Positions 1-5,191 of a stretch of 8,972 bases of DNA are shown one piece after another. The notes beneath the pieces were generated by a model. It was not told the origin of the DNA, ran no database searches, and saw only the letters and a list, made by a program, of their open reading frames with translations. A program made the position numbers and the translations under genes. The stretch covers positions 1 to 8,972 of the forward strand of contig CAMWOX010000061.1 of NCBI GenBank assembly GCA_947175975.1, given 5' to 3'. Each line of letters opens with the position of its first letter. Position 1 is the first letter of the stretch. The stretch is from an uncultured Ruminococcus sp. (lineage in GTDB: Bacteria; Bacillota; Clostridia; Oscillospirales; Ruminococcaceae).

Positions 1-30
1 TCACATATACAGTAAAGGGGAGATGATGAT

Positions 31-402
31 TTGAAAATATATCAGAATTCAAGCGAACCTATCTATAAGCAGATTGCTGCCCAGCTAAGGGAGCAGATAC
101 TGGTGGGCAAGCTAAAAGCCGGCGATCCACTGCCTTCTATCAGAGGACTTGCCCAGGACTTGAAAATAAGTGTTATCACGACTATGAAAGCATATGAGGA
201 GCTTTCCTCGGAAGGCTTGGTGACAGCTTCTAAGGGCAAGGGCTACTATGTGAACGCACAGGACGAACGTATGCTCAAGGAACAGCATATGCGTCAGCTT
301 GAAAAAAATCTAACCGATGCGATATACTCGGCAAGGATAGCAGGAGTCGGACTTGATGAGGTACAGCAAACGCTTGAAATGCTGTGGAAGATGGACGAAT
401 AA
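31..402 (+). CDS. GntR-family transcriptional regulator, YtrA subfamily
   Basis: DNA-binding repressor of 123 aa. Residues about 9-75 form the GntR winged helix-turn-helix: the PIYKQIAAQLREQILVGKL helix, then LPSIRGLAQDL, the recognition helix around 46-62 and a wing ending SKGKGYYV. The remaining 50 residues are a short helical tail, as in the YtrA subfamily, and are too small for the FadR/HutC effector domains. The TTG start is chosen because AAAGGGGAG (14-22) sits 8 nt upstream and the earlier ATGs in other frames stop at once. It is first in the operon and 15 bp ahead of the ABC ATPase gene, the classic YtrA arrangement. By family it represses its own operon and is relieved by envelope stress or antibiotics. 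The inducer is unknown. Its promoter lies outside the window. Confidence 0.93.
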   Translation: MKIYQNSSEPIYKQIAAQLREQILVGKLKAGDPLPSIRGLAQDLKISVITTMKAYEELSSEGLVTASKGKGYYVNAQDERMLKEQHMRQLEKNLTDAIYSARIAGVGLDEVQQTLEMLWKMDE

Positions 403-417
403 TAAGGAGGATCAATT

Positions 418-1308
418 ATGAAAAATGCGATCAAGATAAATGGTATCACAAAAAAATACAAGGATTTTACGCTCGGTGAGGTACACGCCGAGATACCCTG
501 CGGATTCGCTACGGCTCTTATCGGTGCAAACGGTGCAGGTAAGACCACGCTTATTGATATTCTCTGTGGCGTTACGGCAAAAACAAGCGGTGAAGCCACA
601 TATTTTGATAGCCTGACCCATAAAGACGACGATGTGCTCCGTAACAAGATAGGCTATTGCTCGTCTGTCAATTTCTTTCCAATGGACTGGACGCTCAAAA
701 CAATAGCAAATTCAATGGAGCTTGGTTTTGATAATTTTGACAGAGCAAAATTTGCGGAGCTTTGCAAGCGATTCAAGCTCGGCAACCCTGCCGAGAAGAA
801 GCAGAAGAAGCTCATAAAGCTATCGGACGGCAACAAGATGAGAACATACCTTGCGGCTGTGCTTGCAAGAGATACAGAGATTCTGGTACTTGACGAACCT
901 GCGTCCTCCCTCGATCCTCTCGCTCGTGATCTGCTGTGCGATATGTTCAGGGAGTATCTTGCAGAACGTGACGGAGAAAGATCGGTGTTGTTCTCTACAC
1001 ATAATATAGCAGATATGGAGTATGCCACAGATTATGCGATATTTATGGCACACGGACAGGTGATCGAGCAGGGATTCGTTGAGGACTTGAAGCAAAAATA
1101 CATACTCGTTCACGGCGATGGCAAAAGCGCTGACAAGGCACAGCCTTTTATGCTCTCATTTACAGGGAACAAAACGAGCTTTGAGGGAATTGCTCTTGCA
1201 GAGAATGCCGATATGCTCCGTACATATGATACAGCGGTAGAAGCGCCGACATTACAGCAGCTTAGCGTCGGTATACTCAGAAAGGCGGAGGAAGATGAAG
1301 AAAAATAA
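418..1308 (+). CDS. ABC transporter ATP-binding protein
   Basis: Cytoplasmic ATPase subunit, 296 aa, which would power the membrane proteins encoded just downstream. Visible motifs are Walker A GANGAGKTT (36-44), Walker B ILVLDEPASSLDP (155-167) and the switch histidine in STHN (193-196). Two motifs are unusual. The signature reads LSDGNK (135-140) instead of LSGGQ, and the Q-loop position after IGY (78-80) reads CSS with no glutamine. A C-terminal extension of about 70 residues follows the ATPase core, as in the BcrA/YtrB-type drug and envelope-stress exporters. The ATG at 418 has AAGGAGG (404-410) 7 nt upstream. The 3' end overlaps the next gene by 14 bp, indicating translational coupling. 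The substrate cannot be inferred. Confidence 0.93.
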   Translation: MKNAIKINGITKKYKDFTLGEVHAEIPCGFATALIGANGAGKTTLIDILCGVTAKTSGEATYFDSLTHKDDDVLRNKIGYCSSVNFFPMDWTLKTIANSMELGFDNFDRAKFAELCKRFKLGNPAEKKQKKLIKLSDGNKMRTYLAAVLARDTEILVLDEPASSLDPLARDLLCDMFREYLAERDGERSVLFSTHNIADMEYATDYAIFMAHGQVIEQGFVEDLKQKYILVHGDGKSADKAQPFMLSFTGNKTSFEGIALAENADMLRTYDTAVEAPTLQQLSVGILRKAEEDEEK

Positions 1309-1990
1309 AACATCGCTTACCATTTCACAGGCATTGAAAATATATAACGGCTCAAGTCTTTTAAAGCTGACTTTACAATTTTCGTGTATAATGGCAGTAT
1401 TATATATTGCCTCAATCACTTTTTTCACTTTACTGATCGGAACTGAAAATGGCTTTGCAGCAGCTCATGAAGAGGTAAGCGAGACGCTTATGAGCAGTAT
1501 GTTTCTGGCAATGGACGGCGGTATTGCAGTCGCTGTGATTTCCATTCTGACTTATGAAAAAAAGCTTCCAGGCGGTAAATTCTTTCGCACGGTCAAGGGC
1601 GGATTTGATACATACAAAAAGATGAGGGCAGCATTAGTTCTGTCCACTATAATCGGTATATGCTTATATACGGGCATTATATGCGTATTAAACGCAGTGA
1701 TACCGATTATGATATACGGCACAGCTACCTGCATTTCTGTTGCTGTATTCCTGTTGCTCGGAGTAGGCATTGTAAATCTTGTAAATGTTATCAAAAATGA
1801 TATTGCAAGAACAGTGTTAAATTTTATATTGCTATTGGCGCTTAGCCTTGTGGGAGTGATTACAGTTTATGCCAGCGAAGGAAAACTTGGGATCGTGCAT
1901 ATCATAGCGGCAATTCTTGCAATTGTGCTTATTCCCATATCACATAAACTCATGCTTGCAAGCTACAGAAAACATGGTTGGAATAATTAA
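1295..1990 (+). CDS. ABC transporter membrane protein (about 6 TM)
   Basis: Integral membrane protein of 231 aa with about six hydrophobic segments (roughly 24-48, 68-86, 112-140, 143-166, 172-193 and 199-217). The N-terminus is basic and the C-terminal tail, SYRKHGWNN, is short and basic. No enzymatic motif is visible. It starts inside the end of the ATPase gene (overlap 1295-1308), with a GGCGGAGGA ribosome binding site at 1284-1292, so it is most likely the permease half that partners the ATPase. The next membrane protein gene follows after 11 bp and is similar in size and helix number, so the two may form a heterodimeric channel. The assignment rests on position and topology, since the sequence itself is not distinctive. 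Confidence 0.8.
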   Translation: MKKNKTSLTISQALKIYNGSSLLKLTLQFSCIMAVLYIASITFFTLLIGTENGFAAAHEEVSETLMSSMFLAMDGGIAVAVISILTYEKKLPGGKFFRTVKGGFDTYKKMRAALVLSTIIGICLYTGIICVLNAVIPIMIYGTATCISVAVFLLLGVGIVNLVNVIKNDIARTVLNFILLLALSLVGVITVYASEGKLGIVHIIAAILAIVLIPISHKLMLASYRKHGWNN

Positions 1991-2001
1991 AGGAGAGAAA
2001 A

Positions 2002-2682
2002 ATGGATAGAAATTATTTTTTCAGAGCAATGAAGCTTTATTTAAAAGCAGCAGCAAATCCGTTTGTAATAGCCTTAACAATTCTTTTTTCGGGAATGATG
2101 CTGGCTGTTTTTATCATTGATCCCGATCCCGTGGGCAGCAAGGATTATATGTCTATGCTTAGTGCAATACAAATGGGAAAATTAGGATTTTTCTTCATTG
2201 TAATGATGGGCAATCTGAAACTCCAGCAGAATAAGTTCTATGCATCATGCTGCTGCGGAAAAGAACTTTACACGGCTGCACCAATAGTAACAGTTTTGGC
2301 TGTATCACTGATATATGACGTTATTCTTGCCGCAATAGCCGCAGTAAATCTGGGCAGTACAGGACTTTCAGATGTGCTTATAATGGATTCTATAGGCAGT
2401 GCTCTATTAATTTCTGTAGCAGCCTGCTACGGAAAGAAGAAGTTGTCATTTGGCTCTGTTATTCCTTATTTTTTGTTTATATCCATTCCGGGAGTTATTG
2501 GCAAATTGGGAATTTTAGACGGGATATTTGGGCTGTCAGTTGGTTTGTCCGTAGTAATAGCCGTCAGTGTATATGTAGTTAGCGTAGTGCTGTCGCTTAT
2601 TGTAGTGAACACTTGGTGGAAGAAAAGCGACAGATTTGCTATGCCGAATAAGTTCATAGCAAACTCTATGATAGGGCAATGA
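2002..2682 (+). CDS. second ABC-operon membrane protein (about 6 TM)
   Basis: Integral membrane protein of 226 aa with about six hydrophobic segments (20-39, 60-73, 92-115, 124-143, 150-171 and 175-204). It begins with an amphipathic MDRNYFFRAMKLYLKAA segment, a look seen in YtrC/D-like and other ABC-2-type permeases. A CCC cluster at residues 83-85, in a loop after the second helix, is unusual and could bind metal or be acylated, but no motif proves this. The ribosome binding site AAAGGAGAG (1989-1997) lies 4 nt before the ATG. The stop overlaps the next start (ATGA, 2679-2682). It probably forms the transporter with the preceding permease and ATPase. Confidence 0.8.
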   Translation: MDRNYFFRAMKLYLKAAANPFVIALTILFSGMMLAVFIIDPDPVGSKDYMSMLSAIQMGKLGFFFIVMMGNLKLQQNKFYASCCCGKELYTAAPIVTVLAVSLIYDVILAAIAAVNLGSTGLSDVLIMDSIGSALLISVAACYGKKKLSFGSVIPYFLFISIPGVIGKLGILDGIFGLSVGLSVVIAVSVYVVSVVLSLIVVNTWWKKSDRFAMPNKFIANSMIGQ

Positions 2683-2939
2683 ATATGAAAAAGAGATATG
2701 TTGATAAAAAGTCGATAACAATAAATGTAATTGCACACTGTGTTTTGTGCATTTCAATGTTGATAATTTCTGTCACAAATCTAATGGACATTTCACTGCC
2801 CGATGTGGCGGTCATTATCATAGTTGCGTTAGATGCACTTACGATTCCAGCTTTTATGTATGCCTCTGTTAAAGAGTTAGACAGCGAAAGTAGTCAAAAA
2901 ACAACTACAGAGCTAAGCAAAGGAAAGAGTTCTAAATGA
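2679..2939 (+). CDS. small two-helix membrane protein (86 aa), unknown
   Basis: Small protein of 86 aa with two predicted membrane helices (about 13-34 and 43-63) separated by a short loop containing MDISLP, then a polar, Lys/Ser-rich tail. It shares a 4-bp ATGA overlap with the upstream permease gene. A second in-frame ATG (2685) is an alternative start. Its own Shine-Dalgarno site is poor, so translation is probably coupled. The gene product after it has the same two-helix shape and a matching MDI-x-x-P loop, so the two look like a tandem duplication. The function is not recognised. Position suggests an accessory or regulatory subunit of the ABC transporter. Confidence 0.72.
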   Translation: MNMKKRYVDKKSITINVIAHCVLCISMLIISVTNLMDISLPDVAVIIIVALDALTIPAFMYASVKELDSESSQKTTTELSKGKSSK

Positions 2940-3106
2940 AGAATATTTTATTGCTCATTGTCAGTATTTTCATTCTTATGTTCAGTATTATGGATATAGC
3001 TGTTCCAAAGGATATTATGCTTATGTTTGCTGTTGAGTGTTTGATATCGGCAGTGCTTAATATCTATAATTCAATAAAGGTAAAAAAGAATAATTTGGAT
3101 AGATAA
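2936..3106 (+). CDS. very small two-helix membrane protein (56 aa), unknown
   Basis: A 56-aa reading frame beginning MKNILLLIVSIFILMFSIMD and ending VKKNNLDR. It has two hydrophobic helices (about 3-18 and 27-45), a MDIAVP loop and a basic tail. The ATG overlaps the upstream stop (ATGA, 2936-2939), and AAAGGAAAGAG (2919-2929) supplies a ribosome binding site 6 nt upstream. Overlap, ribosome binding site and loop similarity to the preceding protein (MDISLP versus MDIAVP, with helices in register) together make a real gene likely despite its size. The function is unknown. Confidence 0.68.
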   Translation: MKNILLLIVSIFILMFSIMDIAVPKDIMLMFAVECLISAVLNIYNSIKVKKNNLDR

Positions 3107-3173
3107 TTAAAGACCAAAGAGGTAAACAAGGCAAGAATAGCCAGATACATTATCTTGTTAGGAGTTGGATTTT

Positions 3174-3362
3174 TTGGAGAAAAAAGAGCGTAATCTGATT
3201 ATCAATATTTTGTGGAAATCGTTTTTTGTCGCTGTAATGACAGCAAGTTTGTCAGTTAGCACTGAAATACAACCTATTATAATTGCTGTTGCTTTAGGAG
3301 CAGCTTCGTCAATAGCCTGTTATTTTGACCTGAAACGGTATATAAAATATAAAACGAAATGA
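3174..3362 (+). CDS. third small two-helix membrane protein (62 aa), unknown
   Basis: Small protein with two hydrophobic helices (about 8-28 and 33-51) joined by a short STEIQP loop and ending in the basic tail DLKRYIKYKTK. TTG 3174 is preferred over the TTG at 3165. The TTAGGAG ribosome binding site (3158-3164) touches the earlier codon directly but lies 9 nt from the later one. It is the last gene before the operon terminator and repeats the helix-loop-helix-basic-tail plan of the two preceding small proteins. The 67-bp gap before it is larger than elsewhere in the operon. The function is unknown. Confidence 0.6.
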   Translation: MEKKERNLIINILWKSFFVAVMTASLSVSTEIQPIIIAVALGAASSIACYFDLKRYIKYKTK

Positions 3363-3374
3363 ATATATAAGCAT

Positions 3375-3415
3375 ACAAGGCACGGAGAAACATTCTCTGT
3401 GCCTTGTTTGTTTTG
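3375..3415 (+). terminator. intrinsic terminator of the ABC operon
   Basis: A 15-bp inverted repeat, ACAAGGCACGGAGAA (3375-3389) against TTCTCTGTGCCTTGT (3393-3407), with one G-U pair and a 3-nt loop. It is followed by a T-rich run (TTTGTTTTG). It begins 12 bp after the last small membrane gene. Confidence 0.85.
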
Positions 3416-3418
3416 TGG

Positions 3419-3448
3419 GTGAGTTTGGAGCGTATTCTGCTCGTTCAC
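3419..3448. other. nested inverted repeat, possible relic transfer origin
   Basis: GTGA (3419-3422) pairs with TCAC (3445-3448) and, inside it, GAGC (3428-3431) pairs with GCTC (3439-3442). It lies about 95 bp downstream of the decayed mobC end, and nick regions (oriT) of mobilizable elements usually sit near such genes. No relaxase gene remains. The assignment is a guess based on position and symmetry. Confidence 0.25.
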
Positions 3449-3542
3449 TAACTTGCCTTTTTGACAAAGGAAGCAAGAGCAGCCACGCCGGTATCGCTAT
3501 CAAAATTTTTCCTGACAGCAATTTTTGTTATAGCAATATAAC

Positions 3543-3698
3543 TCAATGCTTCAACTGTAAAATCTTAGTTTGCAAAAAGTTAAGCGGCTGCCAGATCTTA
3601 TCCACTCCGTCTTTGATCTGCTCAATATCATCTTTGTAGATATTGTTTGTACTGTTTACACGGACAGCTATTTGATTGATACTGCTTGTAAATCTGTA
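3543..3698 (-). pseudogene. mobC: mobC remnant (relaxosome/mobilisation protein C-terminus)
   Basis: Reading the minus strand from 3698 gives 51 codons and a stop at 3543-3545. The translation contains NQIAVRVNSTNNIYKDDIEQ followed by a DKIWQPL segment, which matches the C-terminal part of Firmicutes MobC mobilisation proteins (the NQIA-x-R-x-N motif and the acidic helix). An in-frame stop (3699-3701) lies immediately upstream, and the first roughly 60-70 residues expected of MobC are missing, replaced by AT-rich non-coding DNA. No relaxase gene follows downstream. MobC normally helps the relaxase open the transfer origin during conjugal mobilisation, and this copy cannot do so. It marks a former mobilizable element at this locus. 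Confidence 0.7.
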
Positions 3699-3740
3699 TC
3701 ATATGCTTTTCTTTTATTTTCAATTATCATAGTATTTTCT

Positions 3741-3769
3741 ATTATATCACATTTTTTCACTTATTGCAA
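3741..3769 (-). promoter_or_regulatory. SigA-like promoter facing the mobC remnant
   Basis: On the minus strand TTGCAA (3764-3769) and TATAAT (3741-3746) are separated by exactly 17 bp. It points at the mobC relic about 40 bp downstream. The surroundings are very AT-rich (about 3700-4000, with no credible gene), which raises the chance of coincidence. Confidence 0.45.
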
Positions 3770-3977
3770 GCTATTGGTACGGTTTCTAAGCATTTTTTTA
3801 CATAAATCTTTTTATTTCGTGTGATTGTACAAATAAACCAATTATATATTGTATAATTTGATGTTTTTTAAAAAATTTTCAAGTATTTTTCTTTGATTCA
3901 TGAACTTCTCTTATATAATGATGTCAAAGTCAGCTTTTTTGCATTTTGCATAAACATGTATACCTGAGATTTATAAC

Positions 3978-4012
3978 AAAAAAATCCAGAATCTATTAAG
4001 ATTCTGAATTTT
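3978..4012 (-). terminator. intrinsic terminator downstream of the resolvase gene
   Basis: CAGAATCT (3987-3994) pairs with AGATTCTG (3999-4006) around an ATTA loop. The stem is extended by five A-T pairs past one mismatch. On the minus strand it ends in a run of seven T (complement of 3978-3984). It lies just after the recombinase stop. Confidence 0.8.
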
Positions 4013-4020
4013 CTATATTA

Positions 4021-4629
4021 TTAAAAACCATATTCTTTAACTTTCCTGTAGAATCTATTTGGCTTCATGCCAAGCTTTTGCATGGTTCGTTTAGCTGTCT
4101 GTTTTCCCTCTCTCCAAAGTTTGCATTCCATCTGTAATGCTGTCAGATCAACCGGGATCGGCTGTCTGCCCTTATATTTACCAGCTGCCTTTGCAATGGC
4201 AATCCCCTCACGCTGTCGCTCCCGAAGCGTTTCACGCTCCAGCTCTGCCAATCCTGCGAACACAGTCAGGATGAATCTGCCCTGTGGTGTGGTTGTGTCC
4301 AATTGTTCTCTTAGACTGATGATTTCCACGCCCTTAGCCTGAAGCTCATCCACAAGCCTGAGCATGTCGGCACTGCTCCGAGCAAGCCTGGCATATTCAC
4401 TGACTACCAGAACGTCTTCATCACGCACATAATCCAACATTTTCTTCAGCTCTGGACGATCTGTGTTCTTTCCGCTGCACTTATCAATGAATATTCTGTG
4501 CATGGGCTTACCAAATTTCTCCAGTGTTTTTAGTTGTCCGGCTTCGTTCTGGCCTATACTGGACATCAGAACATAAACTATGCATGTTTTTACTGATTTA
4601 AGCTTATCATGTTTCAAAATATATTTCAA
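4021..4629 (-). CDS. serine recombinase (resolvase/invertase), possibly inactive
   Basis: Small serine recombinase of about 202 aa, the size of the Tn3-resolvase/Hin family. These enzymes cut both strands at a res-type site through a Ser-phosphate link and resolve multimers or invert DNA. It shows the nucleophile Ser23 in YVLMSS, RLAR (81-84) with both catalytic-pocket arginines, the LTVFAGLAELERE helix (121-133), RERQREGI (138-143 onward), and a C-terminal HTH (160-202). Two oddities stand out. The usual Y-x-R-x-S motif reads Y-V-L-M-S, so the arginine is Leu21. The start is also unclear: the frame opens at TTG 4629 with no Shine-Dalgarno, another TTG is at 4617, and the only ATG (codon 22) would delete the first strand. 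It may be a degenerate copy. The neighbouring origin fits plasmid multimer resolution. Confidence 0.85.
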   Translation of the reverse strand: MKYILKHDKLKSVKTCIVYVLMSSIGQNEAGQLKTLEKFGKPMHRIFIDKCSGKNTDRPELKKMLDYVRDEDVLVVSEYARLARSSADMLRLVDELQAKGVEIISLREQLDTTTPQGRFILTVFAGLAELERETLRERQREGIAIAKAAGKYKGRQPIPVDLTALQMECKLWREGKQTAKRTMQKLGMKPNRFYRKVKEYGF

Positions 4630-4937
4630 TAAAAAATTTCAAGTTATATGAAATCTCACTCTAAAAATTTCGTGGGGTACGCCACTTTGACAACAACAAA
4701 CTGACTTTAGAAAATAATAATTTTTATCTGTGAGTTAAAATCAAAACCACTACAAATTAAAATAAATGTAAGTGTAGTCGGTGTAACCACTACAACCACT
4801 ACAACCACTACAAAGCTAAATTATTAGCTAAATATAGAGATTTATTCTGTAGTACTTTATTTTCACAACCACTACAAGATAATAAAAATCAATAATTAGT
4901 TGAAATTACAATAAGTAAAATTTTTGTAGTACTTGAG

Positions 4938-4975
4938 TTCTTGTAGTGGTTCAAATTTTTTAACCACTACAAGAA
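4938..4975. repeat. perfect 14-bp inverted repeat inside the iterons
   Basis: TTCTTGTAGTGGTT (4938-4951) and AACCACTACAAGAA (4962-4975) flank a 10-nt loop, CAAATTTTTT. The two arms are opposed iterons extended by three matching bases beyond the 11-bp unit. The structure could extrude as a hairpin or bind a protein dimer. Confidence 0.75.
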
Positions 4976-5035
4976 CCACTACAGACTTTTTGGCGATATT
5001 TCTATACATTTTGTATTTTGTAGTGGTTGTAGTGG

Positions 5036-5065
5036 TTGTAGTGGTTACACTGTCAACCACTACAA
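5036..5065. repeat. 11-bp inverted repeat of two opposed iterons
   Basis: A reverse iteron (5036-5046) and a forward iteron (5055-5065) form a perfect 11-bp stem with an 8-nt loop, ACACTGTC. The left arm is the third unit of the reverse triplet. Confidence 0.7.
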
Positions 5066-5070
5066 ACGCT

Positions 5071-5126
5071 TGATTAAAAAAATATTTGTATATTATATAG
5101 TGTTAAAAAATAACAAATATTATATA
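5071..5126. other. AT-rich segment, possible DNA-unwinding element
   Basis: Almost pure A/T over about 50 bp beside the iteron block. It contains a 9-bp inverted repeat, AATATTTGT (5081-5089) against ACAAATATT (5113-5121). Iteron origins usually carry such an easily melted stretch. The role is inferred from composition and position only. Confidence 0.45.
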
Positions 5127-5146
5127 TGCCACTACAGGATCATAAT

Positions 5147-5184
5147 ATTAAAAATAAAAAGCCGCTAAATGTTTGGGCGGCTTT
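5147..5184 (-). terminator. intrinsic terminator of the rep gene
   Basis: AAAGCCGC (5158-5165) and GCGGCTTT (5177-5184) form an 8-bp GC-rich stem with an 11-nt loop. Read on the minus strand it runs into TTTTTATTTTTAAT. It sits 7 bp beyond the rep stop codon and separates rep from the iterons. Confidence 0.85.
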
Positions 5185-5191
5185 AAATAAA

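Larger units (their letters stand above)
4745..5137. repeat. iteron array, candidate replication origin
   Basis: Eleven perfect copies of AACCACTACAA or its complement. Forward copies are at 4745-4755, 4785-4795, 4794-4804, 4803-4813, 4867-4877, 4962-4972 and 5055-5065. Reverse copies are at 4941-4951, 5018-5028, 5027-5037 and 5036-5046. Degenerate copies are at 4848-4857, 4924-4934, 4974-4984 and 5127-5137. Two blocks are head-to-tail triplets with a 9-bp period, one on each strand, facing each other. The surroundings are extremely AT-rich. The array lies just beyond the 3' end of a primase/helicase-type replication gene, so it is best read as the binding sites of an origin. No gene is credible in 4630-5191. 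Confidence 0.82.

Noticed and set aside
654..1028. Minus-strand reading frame inside the ABC ATPase gene
   Set aside because: It is a shadow of a gene with clear Walker motifs on the other strand.
3107..3194. Short plus-strand peptide (ARYIILLGVGFF-like) between the second and third small membrane genes
   Set aside because: It has no usable start codon or ribosome binding site and overlaps the better supported TTG 3174 gene. It could be a remnant, but support is too weak.
3309..3521. Minus-strand 70-aa reading frame with a hydrophobic start
   Set aside because: It runs through the ABC-operon terminator hairpin and into the end of the last membrane gene, and it has no ribosome binding site.
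3894..3920. Plus-strand promoter-like TTGATT with TATAAT in AT-rich DNA
   Set aside because: The spacer is only about 15 bp and no plus-strand gene follows. It is likely a product of base composition.
4785..5065. Possible CRISPR array because of many short repeats
   Set aside because: Units are 11 bp, overlap with a 9-bp period, occur in both orientations, have no uniform spacers and no cas genes nearby.
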